Source: Dinoroseobacter sp049800835 (GTDB lineage Bacteria; Pseudomonadota; Alphaproteobacteria; Rhodobacterales; Rhodobacteraceae). Taken from it: a stretch of DNA of 64,000 bases. The stretch is taken from contig NZ_JBNAFU010000003.1 of assembly GCF_049800835.1 (NCBI RefSeq), positions 124,001-188,000 on the forward strand, written 5' to 3'. Position 1 is the stretch's first letter. Each line of letters starts with the position of its first letter. A program made the position numbers and the translations under genes. Below the pieces are notes generated by a model. It was given only the letters and a program-made list of their open reading frames with translations, was not told the origin of the DNA and did no database searches. Shown one piece after another: positions 1 to 8,362 of the stretch.

Positions 1-481
1 CAGTTGGAACCGTCCCCACCGGGAAAATGGCCTTTCGTTCTGCGCCTCGCTCCTCCGTTTTCGAACCGGTTTCTAGTTTGCTCACCGGAACAGACAGGTT
101 TTCTTCAAAGTTGCTTGTGCGCGGTGCTGGTCCATCTTTGAAGTCCAGGACGATGCGGCCGTTTCTGATCTCGAACGCATCCGCATAGCACTCTGTACAG
201 GCGAGCTGAAAAACAAGGAGTTCCGTTTCCGAATCATACAGAACATCCGCGACACGTGTTCGGGGTATCATGCGGAAAACATTGGACAGACCCGATGGTG
301 TGACGAGGGTTTCCGCAGCAAACGCATACCCTCCTGCGTATCTGCCGAACTTCCAATCCCCAGCGTCCGGCAACTCCACAACAATCCGAGAGAAATCGGC
401 GTGCTCACCGGACCGAAGCACAGTTGCTTGCGCTGGCACAGCCGCAAAAAGCCCAAGCAAAACGACCCAACTCAGCCGCAT
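1..481 (-). CDS. Secreted protein of the flagellar motor operon (partial)
   Basis: The reading frame is open from an ATG that overlaps the motA stop by one base (TGATG) and leaves the window at its left edge, so only about 160 N-terminal residues are visible. Residues 1-19 form a clear Sec signal peptide (MRLSWVVLLGLFAAVPAQA). The following segment, with FSRIVVELPDAG and later FQLACTECYADAF, looks like a beta-rich domain reminiscent of AMIN folds, but that is an impression and not a firm match. Its place as last visible gene of fliL-orf-motE-motA suggests a periplasmic protein working with the stator or basal body. I do not recognise the family. Confidence 0.75.
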   Translation of the reverse strand, partial: MRLSWVVLLGLFAAVPAQATVLRSGEHADFSRIVVELPDAGDWKFGRYAGGYAFAAETLVTPSGLSNVFRMIPRTRVADVLYDSETELLVFQLACTECYADAFEIRNGRIVLDFKDGPAPRTSNFEENLSVPVSKLETGSKTEERGAERKAIFPVGTVPT

Positions 482-1350
482 CAAGCCGCCTCCTGCTGGA
501 CTGTCTTGAGGGCATCTTCGAGTTCGACGAAGGACGGGCGAAAATGGCCCGGCGTATTCTGACGACCGACTTCAATGCAAAGATTGACAGGATGCTTGTG
601 CAGGCTCGCGACCAGGACCTCACGGATCAAGAGGTAGAAATTACTTTCCTCCTCCACCACGGATTTCACTTTGGCTGCGAAAGGACCGACCATGCCGTAG
701 GCAAGAAAAACGCCAAGAAACGTCCCAACAAGCGCGCCACCAATCAGCTTTCCGAGAATTTCCGGTGGCTGGTCAATCGATGCCATGGTTTTGATAACCC
801 CGAGAACAGCGGCAACAATACCCAAGGCAGGCAAGCCGTCCGCCATCGTCTGAAGGGCATGGCTCGAGTGCAGCGAATGCTCAAGATGGGCTTCCATACG
901 CTTGTCCAGAACTTCCTCAACCTGATGAGGATCGTCATAATTCATTGAGGCGTTGCGCAGCGTATCCGCAATCAAGTCAACAGCTTCGTGGTCAGCGGCA
1001 ATCCTGCTGTATTTCGAGAAGATGTCTGAGTTCTCTGGCGCTTCGATATGCTCTTCAAGGGCAACAGGGTTTTGCTTTGCCAGTCGCAGAAGTTCGTAGA
1101 GCAAGCACAAAAGATCTCGATAGTCTTCGGACTTCCACTTCGCTCCTTTAAAGACTTTCCCCACATCCTTGATCGTGTGTTTTATCCCCGCCATATCGTT
1201 GCTGATAATGAAGGCACCAACGGCCGCACCGCCAATCATCGTAAACTCAAATGGCAGGGACTTCAGAATGATCCCCATTTTACCTCCAGCAGCCAGATAG
1301 CCGCCGAAGACCATGACGAAGACGATTACAACACCGACAATTCCGATCAT
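481..1350 (-). CDS. motA: Flagellar motor stator protein MotA
   Basis: MotA forms with MotB the ion-conducting stator that turns the flagellum. The 289-residue product has the usual N-terminal membrane segments (residues 1-20 and about 34-50), a cytoplasmic domain, then two C-terminal membrane helices carrying the conserved prolines P174 (DGLPALGIVAAVLG) and P223 (MVGPFAAKVK). Length is normal for the family. It is preceded by motE and followed by a secreted protein with a one-base overlap, so the genes are almost certainly co-transcribed from fliL. The partner motB is not adjacent but lies about 10 kb away in the same cluster. Confidence 0.96.
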   Translation of the reverse strand: MIGIVGVVIVFVMVFGGYLAAGGKMGIILKSLPFEFTMIGGAAVGAFIISNDMAGIKHTIKDVGKVFKGAKWKSEDYRDLLCLLYELLRLAKQNPVALEEHIEAPENSDIFSKYSRIAADHEAVDLIADTLRNASMNYDDPHQVEEVLDKRMEAHLEHSLHSSHALQTMADGLPALGIVAAVLGVIKTMASIDQPPEILGKLIGGALVGTFLGVFLAYGMVGPFAAKVKSVVEEESNFYLLIREVLVASLHKHPVNLCIEVGRQNTPGHFRPSFVELEDALKTVQQEAA

Positions 1351-1372
1351 CTCTCGCTCCGTTCCTTACTGA

Positions 1373-1987
1373 TTACTCTGAAGCGGGTCGCTCGCGCAGG
1401 TCGCGCGCATTGCGGCCTGCAATCAAAACACTGACCGCATAAGCAAAATCAGGGGACACTCCTGACAGCACCTGCGCTGCGATTTGCGGCTGCATGCGCC
1501 CCAGGAACCCCGCGGCAAATTCAGGCGACATGGTTTCGAAGAGCCCCGCAGCATCCTTCGGCTTCATCGCTTCATATACGGATACCAACCGATCAAGGTC
1601 ATCACGGGCAGTCTCGGAAGCGATCTGCCGTGAGTCTTCGAACTCTGCGCGTTCGGCGGCCAACTCTGCCTGCATCAACTGCAATTCCTCGTAGCTTTCG
1701 CGCATCAAGATGTCCGCCTCGGCAAGTTCCGCTTCCCTGAGCGATGCTGTCTCCAACTGCGCATCCAGCGCATCTCGATCCGATTGGAGCGTGCGATACA
1801 TCAGTTCAAGTTCAGGCAATCCGGTACAGACTTGCGCGCCATCCGCCGTCGTCGAACCTGCTTCAAATCCTGCCGTTGTGGCGAACACCGGCCCCAAACC
1901 CCCGCCCAACCGCAGCGCCGCGGACCCGGCAAACAAAAACGCGAGGACGAAAAGCGGATGCAGGATGAAACGCTTGAAATACTTCAT
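1373..1987 (-). CDS. motE: MotE-like flagellar protein with MgtE_N-type domain
   Basis: The protein has an N-terminal membrane anchor (LHPLFVLAFLFAGSAAL), a long charged coiled coil over the middle, and a C-terminal region with KDAAGLFETMSPEFAA and LGRMQPQIAAQVL. That architecture matches the MotE/MgtE intracellular-N family that acts as chaperone for periplasmic motor proteins in alphaproteobacteria. The ATG at 1987 is chosen because it overlaps the upstream stop as ATGA; a longer in-frame start exists 12 codons earlier but has less support. It lies between a small membrane protein gene and motA. Confidence 0.82.
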   Translation of the reverse strand: MKYFKRFILHPLFVLAFLFAGSAALRLGGGLGPVFATTAGFEAGSTTADGAQVCTGLPELELMYRTLQSDRDALDAQLETASLREAELAEADILMRESYEELQLMQAELAAERAEFEDSRQIASETARDDLDRLVSVYEAMKPKDAAGLFETMSPEFAAGFLGRMQPQIAAQVLSGVSPDFAYAVSVLIAGRNARDLRERPASE

Positions 1988-2370
1988 CGCAAAGCGCCCC
2001 CCACAGGGCGACGCGTGCGCCATTGCACTTCTTCGCGCGCTTCACCCGACGAAGCTTCCTTCTCCGATGGGGCGCGCTTCTCCGGCTCGGGCAAGTCATG
2101 CATTGCAGCCAACAGAAGTTCGAGACGCTTGGCTGCGGCTTCTGCTCGTTTGGCGATCTGATCGAGTTCCGACTCGGCCGTCTTCGCGGTGCCTTGCGCT
2201 TGAGACAGCGCCTTGGTCATGTCGTCGACCTGGACGGATAGGACTGCAATTGCACCTCCCATCCCTTTCTCGAGGTCCGAGAACCGCGAAAGCCGCCGGG
2301 ACAAAACAAGGCAATACACAGCAGCGCCGATGGCGCCTGCGGCCAGAAGAATATCTGAAAGAACAGCCAA
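1984..2370 (-). CDS. Small membrane-anchored coiled-coil protein in flagellar operon
   Basis: This 128-residue protein has one N-terminal membrane segment (ILLAAGAIGAAVYCLVL) followed by a basic stretch, a predicted coiled coil (about residues 40-95) and a charged tail. No ATG is available near the front. The start is TTG at 2370, strongly supported by a perfect AGGAGG five bases upstream. It begins 9 bp after fliL and overlaps motE by four bases, so it belongs to the same operon. Function unknown; position suggests a stator or basal-body accessory protein. Confidence 0.75.
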   Translation of the reverse strand: MAVLSDILLAAGAIGAAVYCLVLSRRLSRFSDLEKGMGGAIAVLSVQVDDMTKALSQAQGTAKTAESELDQIAKRAEAAAKRLELLLAAMHDLPEPEKRAPSEKEASSGEAREEVQWRTRRPVGGALR

Positions 2371-2379
2371 GCTCGCCTC

Positions 2380-2874
2380 CTAGTTAAGAACAAATTCGGT
2401 TACGAGAAGATCGCGTACGCGCCCTTCCCCGGCGACAACCTGCATGCGACGCAGCAGTTGCGCGCGCATGCGTACAAACGCTTCGGGATCCTCGATGTCT
2501 TGCGCCTCAAGGGCCTGCAGATACCCGTTCAACACATCCAGAAACCGTGGCTCCATCCGAGTGATTTCAGCCTCGTAACGGGCGGCGACTTCAAGCTGTG
2601 CATTGAAGCGCAAATGCGAGTTCTTTGCGTCGCGCCCGAGCGTGATGATCAACGGTTCAAGGGGAACGAAGGCGACATCTGCAGACGGGCTCTCAGTCTC
2701 GGGGACCTGTTCGCTCTCGGCCTCTTTCGCGGGGAGGGGGATCAGCCCAGAGGACGCCGCGAAGAATCCCCCGCCACCTGCTGCCAGCAAAGTGACAAGC
2801 GTGACAAGAAGCAGGCCCAGTTTACCTTTTTTCTTTGGTTCTTCTTCGACTTGTTCGTCGGTTGTCTCTGCCAT
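2380..2874 (-). CDS. fliL: Flagellar basal body-associated protein FliL
   Basis: FliL is an inner-membrane protein that surrounds the stator and supports torque generation. The 164-residue sequence has a charged cytoplasmic N-terminus (EEEPKKKGK), a single membrane segment (LGLLLVTLVTLLAAGGGGFFA), an acidic linker and the FliL periplasmic domain, including FVPLEPLIITL and the terminal LLVTEFVLN. It is the first gene of a leftward operon with motE and motA and diverges from fliF across a 112-bp region holding a CtrA-like box. Confidence 0.93.
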   Translation of the reverse strand: MAETTDEQVEEEPKKKGKLGLLLVTLVTLLAAGGGGFFAASSGLIPLPAKEAESEQVPETESPSADVAFVPLEPLIITLGRDAKNSHLRFNAQLEVAARYEAEITRMEPRFLDVLNGYLQALEAQDIEDPEAFVRMRAQLLRRMQVVAGEGRVRDLLVTEFVLN

Positions 2875-2925
2875 GGTCTCTCCCGCGCTTCTGCTTGCGG
2901 CAAGGCCATCGCTAACCCATCAGAA

Positions 2926-2940
2926 CTAACCGATTATTAA
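2926..2940. promoter_or_regulatory. CtrA-like box between fliL and fliF
   Basis: On the minus strand the sequence reads TTAATAATCGGTTAG, which is TTAA-N7-TTAG, one base off the full CtrA consensus TTAA-N7-TTAA. It lies 52 bp from the fliL start and 47 bp from the fliF start, so it could serve both divergent promoters. CtrA control of flagellar genes is established in several Rhodobacterales; binding here is inferred. Confidence 0.55.
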
Positions 2941-2986
2941 GACCGACCCGCTTAGGCTCCGGGAAACTGGAGACCAGAAGGTCAGT

Positions 2987-4645
2987 ATGAATACACAGCA
3001 GTTAGAACGGTTGCGTCAGAGTTGGGGCGCGCTTGGTACAAAACAGCAACTCATGACCGGAGGGGTCTTTGTTGCAGCAGTAGTGGCAATTCTTGCCATT
3101 GCGAATTTCGCGTCCCGAACTGAGTACGCTTTGCTCTATTCCGGCCTTGAGGCCGCAGCAGCCGGAGAAGTCGTAGCTGCGTTGGAGCAACGCGGCATCG
3201 CCCATGAGGTTCGCCCAGGCGGCATTTTCGTGGACGCAACGCAACGCGACCGCCTTCGCTTCTCTCTCGCAGCGGAGGGACTGCCTGCGTCCGCTGGTGG
3301 CGGCTACGAACTCCTCGACTCGCTTACCGGCTTCGGAACCACATCGCAGATGTTTGACGCGACCTACAAGCGCGCGAAGGAAGGGGAATTGGCGCGCACA
3401 ATTGCAGCAAGCAGCGCGATCAAATCCGCCAGGGTACATATCTCTTCGCCGGAGCGGCGCGGTATGCGCAGCATTTCTCCCGGATCTGCGTCCGTTTTCA
3501 TCACCCCAACCCGCGCGACGCTCTCACGGCCACAGGTCGAGGCTCTTCAGTTCCTTGTGGCGTCGGCCGTTGGCGGGCTGAACCCTAAAATGGTTTCTGT
3601 CGTCGACAGTGTCAGTGGCAGGCTGCTGTCCGATGGGGAGCCCACACCCGGCGTTGAGGGCGAGTTGGAGATCAGCTCCACACTCAGAGCGCGCATCGAA
3701 CGTCTGCTGGAGGCCCGCGTGGGACCCGGCAATGCGATCGTAGAAGTCAATGTCAGTTCAGAACTGGATCGGGAGAAGGTGATCGAGCGGCGGTTCGATC
3801 CGGAAAGCCGCGTCGCAATTTCCACGGAGACAACCGAAAACAGTGCGACGTCCAATCAATCCAGCACCGGCCCCGTCTCGGTTGCGAGCAATTTGCCCGA
3901 CGGTGATGCAACCGGAGGCGGCGAAGACTCGCTATCGGAGACAGAAACGCGTGAACGGGTCAACTACGAGGTTTCCGAGACAACGCGCGAGATAGAGCGC
4001 GGTCCTGGCACCATAAAGCGGATCACGGTGGCTGTTCTGGTCAACGGGATCTCGACGGTCGACGACTCAGGCGAAGTCCAGACGCAACCGCGACCGGATA
4101 CGGAGCTACTGGCCCTCGAAGACCTCGTAAAATCCGCGGTTGGGTTTGATGCAGAGCGCGGCGACGTGGTCACTCTGCGCTCGATGGGAATGCCCAGTAT
4201 CGAGCCGCAGGGCACCTTCGCCTCTGGTGGCTTCCTGTCCAACCTCGCACTTGACCTGAACGGGCTTCTGCGGCTTCTGGTGTTCGGCCTCGTTGCAATT
4301 GTCCTGTCGCTTTTCTTTGTACGGCCTTTGATGATGGCCGCGTTCGCAAAGTCGGGCACGCCAGTTCTTGCTGACCAGTCCCTTCCGCCGCTGGCACCGC
4401 CTCAAGCGTCCAGTATGCCAGCGACATCAGAGACATCCGCAACCGGTATCAACACGCAGGCCCCGCCAGCGCTTGATGGCGAGATCGCCGGACCAGGCGT
4501 GCCCTTGCCAGACACCGCAGAGCCAGCACGCCTGCCCAACAAGGCCGATGCGGTGATGCGACTCAGAGAGCAGATGAAGCTTCGCAAGGCAGACAGTGTC
4601 GCCGTTTTGCAGAACTGGGTCGAAGATACTGGAGAGGTTCGATAA
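2987..4645 (+). CDS. fliF: Flagellar MS-ring protein FliF
   Basis: FliF builds the MS ring in the inner membrane, the base for rotor and export apparatus. The 552-residue protein has an N-terminal membrane segment (about residues 24-43), a YscJ/FliF ring-building region with LLYSGLEAAAAGEVVAAL, a long periplasmic domain with a low-complexity Ser/Thr loop near residues 280-310, a second membrane helix (about 420-442), and a C-terminal cytoplasmic tail (AVMRLREQMKLRKADSVAVL) of the type that binds FliG. AAGG stands five bases before the ATG. fliH follows with no spacer. Confidence 0.95.
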   Translation: MNTQQLERLRQSWGALGTKQQLMTGGVFVAAVVAILAIANFASRTEYALLYSGLEAAAAGEVVAALEQRGIAHEVRPGGIFVDATQRDRLRFSLAAEGLPASAGGGYELLDSLTGFGTTSQMFDATYKRAKEGELARTIAASSAIKSARVHISSPERRGMRSISPGSASVFITPTRATLSRPQVEALQFLVASAVGGLNPKMVSVVDSVSGRLLSDGEPTPGVEGELEISSTLRARIERLLEARVGPGNAIVEVNVSSELDREKVIERRFDPESRVAISTETTENSATSNQSSTGPVSVASNLPDGDATGGGEDSLSETETRERVNYEVSETTREIERGPGTIKRITVAVLVNGISTVDDSGEVQTQPRPDTELLALEDLVKSAVGFDAERGDVVTLRSMGMPSIEPQGTFASGGFLSNLALDLNGLLRLLVFGLVAIVLSLFFVRPLMMAAFAKSGTPVLADQSLPPLAPPQASSMPATSETSATGINTQAPPALDGEIAGPGVPLPDTAEPARLPNKADAVMRLREQMKLRKADSVAVLQNWVEDTGEVR

Positions 4646-5245
4646 ATGGCAGCGTTGGCATTAGAGGAGTTCGGCCTCCCAGCAAGCGCGGACTCGCCGC
4701 GAAATCCCGAGACAAAGATTGATCCGGCCAAAGCGCGCATGGAGGGGTACGAGAGCGGTTATCAAGCCGGCTGGGATGATGCGGTCAAGTCAGCCACCGA
4801 CGAAAACACGCGGATTGATGCGGAGCTTGCGCGCAATCTCGAAGAGCTGTCCTTTACGTTCTTTGAAGCGCAACGACATGTGAGCCTGTCGCTTGAAACG
4901 CTGGTGATGACCATGGCTGAAAAGGTGCTGCCAGCGCTTTACCGTGAGCATTTCGGCGCACTGATCAAAGAAACCCTTGCGCCCTTGATCGAAGACAGCG
5001 GCAACCTGACCGTAGAATTGCTCTGCGCACCCTCCGATCTGGCGCAGATCACCGATATCCTGCAACCACATAACGAACTGCCACTGTCAATTCGCGCGGA
5101 GCCGTCTTTCGCTCAGCATCAGGTCAGGTTCCATCTGGGACACGAGGTCCATGACATCGACGGGGACGCCTTGTTGACCGAGATCCGCACCGCCCTCGAA
5201 ACACATTTCACCCAGCTTCAGGAAGTCCACGCCAATGTCTCTTGA
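4646..5245 (+). CDS. fliH: FliH-like flagellar export regulator
   Basis: The product is a 199-residue soluble protein with GYESGYQAGWDDAV near residue 34, the repeated GxxxG-type helix typical of FliH, followed by a helical region and a C-terminal domain. FliH binds the export ATPase FliI and couples it to the C ring through FliN. The ATG directly follows the fliF stop and the gene overlaps fliN by 11 bp, which fits tight translational coupling. fliI itself is not in this window. Sequence conservation in this family is low, so the assignment rests partly on position. Confidence 0.8.
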   Translation: MAALALEEFGLPASADSPRNPETKIDPAKARMEGYESGYQAGWDDAVKSATDENTRIDAELARNLEELSFTFFEAQRHVSLSLETLVMTMAEKVLPALYREHFGALIKETLAPLIEDSGNLTVELLCAPSDLAQITDILQPHNELPLSIRAEPSFAQHQVRFHLGHEVHDIDGDALLTEIRTALETHFTQLQEVHANVS

Positions 5246-5519
5246 TCAGGAAAGCCTTCAAACGTCCGAACAGTCCACGCCGCTCGTTTCTGTGCCCATC
5301 GAAGTCACGGTCTCCGTAGGTCAGGCGCACCCTACAGTCCGCGAACTGCTCGCCTTGCGAAAGGACTCCGTATTGACCCTCGATCGCAGGATCGAAGACC
5401 CGGTTGAGCTTTTTGTCGGGGCCCATCTCATCGCACGCGGTGTCCTTGAGGAAAACGAAGATGCCTCTGGTCTCCGTGTGCGCCTCACAGATGTTATTGC
5501 GCCTGAAAAGGCCTTCTGA
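5235..5519 (+). CDS. fliN: Flagellar motor switch protein FliN
   Basis: FliN is the lowest part of the cytoplasmic C ring. The 94-residue protein is a single SpoA (surface presentation of antigens) domain: PIEVTVSVGQAHPTVRELLAL, then VLTLDRRIEDPVELFVG and VRLTDVI, the standard pattern. It is short because the N-terminal extension of enterobacterial FliN is missing, which is usual in this group. It overlaps fliH and its stop overlaps the fliP start (TGATG). Confidence 0.92.
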   Translation: MSLDQESLQTSEQSTPLVSVPIEVTVSVGQAHPTVRELLALRKDSVLTLDRRIEDPVELFVGAHLIARGVLEENEDASGLRVRLTDVIAPEKAF

Positions 5520-6253
5520 TGCGGTGGCTTCCCGGTCCGGTCGCGATCGCTTTCGTTCTTCTGACCACCGTGCCGGCCGCATCTCAGGACTTGGCGATCC
5601 TTTTTGGGGAGGAAACCTCCCTGACGAACCGCACTGTCCAAATCATCGCGTTGATTACGGTCCTGAGTCTCGCGCCAGGCATTGCGATCATGGTGACGTG
5701 CTTTCCGTTCATCGTGACAGTTCTGTCCATTCTCAGAACTGGTCTCGGGCTGCAATCATCCCCGCCCAACATGCTGATCGTGAGCCTTGCGCTGTTCCTG
5801 ACATACTTCGTCATGGAACCGGTGTTTCTCGAAGCGTGGCGGACCGGAATTCAACCTCTGGTGAACGACGAACTCGAGATGATGGAAGGTCTGTCCCGGG
5901 CCTTGGAGCCTTTTCGGATTTTCATGAGCGCCCGTACCGACCCCGAGACTGTTTTCCGGCTGGCGCAGCTTCGTTCTGAAGGGGATTTCGTAGCGTTCGA
6001 TCCGGAGAACCCGAGCCTTTCGGTTCTGATCCCGTCTTTCATGCTGAATGAAATCGAGCGGGCGTTTCAGATCGGGTTTCTGATCTTCATGCCCTTCCTG
6101 ATCATCGATCTGGTTGTCGCGGCAATTCTAATGTCCATGGGCATGATGATGGTGCCACCAGCAATCGTTTCTCTCCCCTTCAAGCTCGCGTTCTTCGTCG
6201 TAGCCGATGGCTGGACACTTATCTCCGAAGCATTGGTGAGCGGGTATCTTTAG
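5519..6253 (+). CDS. fliP: Flagellar export gate protein FliP
   Basis: FliP forms the core pore of the flagellar type III export gate with FliQ and FliR. It carries a cleavable-type signal peptide (residues 1-22), then four membrane helices with family motifs FPFIVTVLSILRTGLGLQ, PSFMLNEIERAFQIGF and LIIDLVVAAILMSMGMMM. Length 244 is typical. It ends the fliF-fliH-fliN-fliP block and converges on flgI with a 4-bp overlap of the stop codons. fliQ, fliR and flhB are not in the window. Confidence 0.96.
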   Translation: MRWLPGPVAIAFVLLTTVPAASQDLAILFGEETSLTNRTVQIIALITVLSLAPGIAIMVTCFPFIVTVLSILRTGLGLQSSPPNMLIVSLALFLTYFVMEPVFLEAWRTGIQPLVNDELEMMEGLSRALEPFRIFMSARTDPETVFRLAQLRSEGDFVAFDPENPSLSVLIPSFMLNEIERAFQIGFLIFMPFLIIDLVVAAILMSMGMMMVPPAIVSLPFKLAFFVVADGWTLISEALVSGYL

Positions 6254-7356
6254 CGGACCACGAATTCAGCATGCAGCGCGCCTGCGGCTTTGATGCTCTT
6301 GAGGATATCGATCATGTCTCGCGGTGCGACCCCGAGGGCGTTCAGGCCGGCAACCACCTCTGACAGATCCGTACCCCCGGGCACTTCCGCAAGTCCTATT
6401 CCCGGTTCTTGCTCCAATGCGGCCTCCGCGCGCGGCACCACCACCGTTTCTCCATCCGCGAACGGGTTCGGTTGCACCGCAAGCGGTGTCTCTTCGATCC
6501 GTATCGTAAGGTTGCCCTGCGACACGGCAACGCGAGACACGCGCACATTCTCGCCCATAACGATCGTCCCGGACCGCTGATCCACCACGACACGGGCGCG
6601 TAGCTCCGGTTCCACCAGAAGATTCTCGATTCTGCCGATGACGCGCGCCGGAGATGCAAGACGAGTGCGTTCGATATCGAGCTCAACAGTTCCGGAATCG
6701 AGCATCAAAGCGACATCACGGCTGAAGAAGCGGTTTATGGCTGCTTCGATACGACTGGCGGTCGTAAAATCCGGAGCACGAAGAGCAAGGCGTACTGTTT
6801 GCATCTCCGAGAAAACAAAATCCACTTCCCGTTCGACCCGTGCGCCGGCGGGAATGACGCCTGAGGTGGGCACGCCCCGGGTTACTTCCGCGCCTTCACC
6901 TTCTGCCGAGGCCCCGCCCGCGATAATTGTTCCCTGGGCAACCGCATAGATTTCTCCGTCAGCTGCATTCATCGGCGTCATGATCAACGTTCCGCCCAGC
7001 AAGCTCTTCGCGTCGCCGATTGCGGAAACGGTGACGTCTATCTGGGATCCGGCCCTTGAGAACGGGGGAAGTTCCGCCGTGACAAGGACCGCAGCAACGT
7101 TCTTGGGCCGGAACTGTTCGCCAGATACGTTAACGCCCAACCTTTCCAGGATGCTCGATAAGATCTCCTCGGTAAAAGGTGCGTTTCGGATCCCGTCCCC
7201 GGTGCCGTTCAGGCCGACGACGAGGCCGTATCCCACAAGGTCGTTTCCGCGCACGCCATCGAATTCCACCAGGTCTTTCAACCTCACCGGGGACGCAGAC
7301 GCCGTAAATGAGGACATCAGAATGAGCCCGATGAGAAAAATTCGAAAAACCATCAT
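6250..7356 (-). CDS. flgI: Flagellar P-ring protein FlgI
   Basis: FlgI is exported to the periplasm and forms the P ring, a bushing around the rod in the peptidoglycan layer. The 368-residue sequence has a Sec signal peptide ending ASA near residue 21, then motifs such as LKDLVEFDGVRGNDLVGYG, LVVGLNGTGDGIRNAPFT and VVVDQRSGTIVMGENVRVS. Two ATG codons occur in tandem; the first overlaps the flgL stop. It is last in flgE-flgK-flgL-flgI. Confidence 0.96.
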   Translation of the reverse strand: MMVFRIFLIGLILMSSFTASASPVRLKDLVEFDGVRGNDLVGYGLVVGLNGTGDGIRNAPFTEEILSSILERLGVNVSGEQFRPKNVAAVLVTAELPPFSRAGSQIDVTVSAIGDAKSLLGGTLIMTPMNAADGEIYAVAQGTIIAGGASAEGEGAEVTRGVPTSGVIPAGARVEREVDFVFSEMQTVRLALRAPDFTTASRIEAAINRFFSRDVALMLDSGTVELDIERTRLASPARVIGRIENLLVEPELRARVVVDQRSGTIVMGENVRVSRVAVSQGNLTIRIEETPLAVQPNPFADGETVVVPRAEAALEQEPGIGLAEVPGGTDLSEVVAGLNALGVAPRDMIDILKSIKAAGALHAEFVVR

Positions 7357-8360
7357 AGATACCTTGTGAGAGTAAGGTCGGATAACCGCGCAGTGACGGC
7401 ATAGAGCGTCTCTAGCTGCAAGGTCGCGGCATCCAACTTCGAGGCGGTTTCATAAGGGTCGGCCGCATAAACACCATTAAGCGCTGTTTCATAAGTGAAG
7501 CGTGAGGCTTCCAACGCGACCGCATCTTCCTCAACACGCGCTTGCAACGCCCCAAGGGAGCCTCTGATCCCGGCAAGAGCGGACTCGTTCGAGAAAAGCT
7601 GCTCCGCACTGGTCGCGACCATCTCGGCTTGAGCATCCAGATCGCCTGCAAAGACAGGATCCTGAGCAAGTGCTGCAATAGACAGGGCTTGCAGTGTATC
7701 CTTCAAGGCGGGATCGTTCGCACGTATCTCGAATTCGACATCCGAATTCTCAGAGCTCGGCAGAATGATCCCGTTCGAAATGCTTCCGCTGTATATTACG
7801 TTGTCAAACCCCGAAACGGGGTAGGCAAACCAAGCCTCGATAGCGGCGACGGCGTCCGCGGCGGTAGGGGACGCCGAAATTTCCGTGCTCAGGGCCGAGA
7901 GCAAGGAGTCCACGCCTGCAAGCGGGCTGTTCGTCGTGATTGACCCGCCAAACAAGGCAGACCCTCCGACACTCGTATTCAGAGCAGACATAACAGATTG
8001 CAATTCAAGCTTTGCAGTTGCAGCCGCCGTATCCAGAGTGGCTGGAGTTTGACCTCCGCTCACAGACAGAAACTGGGATGCACTCTCGGAAACGGAGGTT
8101 TGTATGTCCGCCAGCGCTGCTTGTGCAATCTCCAACCTCAACGCTGTTTCGGCGTTGGCTGTTTTGTATCGTTCCGTGATGCTGACCGATCTTTCCAATG
8201 CCGACACGCGCGAGAAATCACCACGTTCCTGGGCAGAGATATCTTCTTTCAAACCAGTCGTCAGCTCTGTCGAAAGTGTCGAAACCTCGGACTTCACGCG
8301 CGAGAGTTCCAGGCGAGACGACAGGTTTGCGGCGAGGTCGCCAATTGAAACGGGGGTCAT
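7353..8360 (-). CDS. flgL: Flagellar hook-filament junction protein FlgL
   Basis: FlgL caps the hook-associated zone and joins FlgK to the filament. The 335-residue protein has the flagellin-type N-terminal helix (NLSSRLELSRVKSEVSTLSTEL) and a helical C-terminus ending SDLTLTRYL, with a variable middle domain. Identity rests on that architecture plus its position directly after flgK (2 bp gap) and before flgI (4 bp overlap). Confidence 0.85.
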   Translation of the reverse strand: MTPVSIGDLAANLSSRLELSRVKSEVSTLSTELTTGLKEDISAQERGDFSRVSALERSVSITERYKTANAETALRLEIAQAALADIQTSVSESASQFLSVSGGQTPATLDTAAATAKLELQSVMSALNTSVGGSALFGGSITTNSPLAGVDSLLSALSTEISASPTAADAVAAIEAWFAYPVSGFDNVIYSGSISNGIILPSSENSDVEFEIRANDPALKDTLQALSIAALAQDPVFAGDLDAQAEMVATSAEQLFSNESALAGIRGSLGALQARVEEDAVALEASRFTYETALNGVYAADPYETASKLDAATLQLETLYAVTARLSDLTLTRYL

Positions 8361-8362
8361 GT

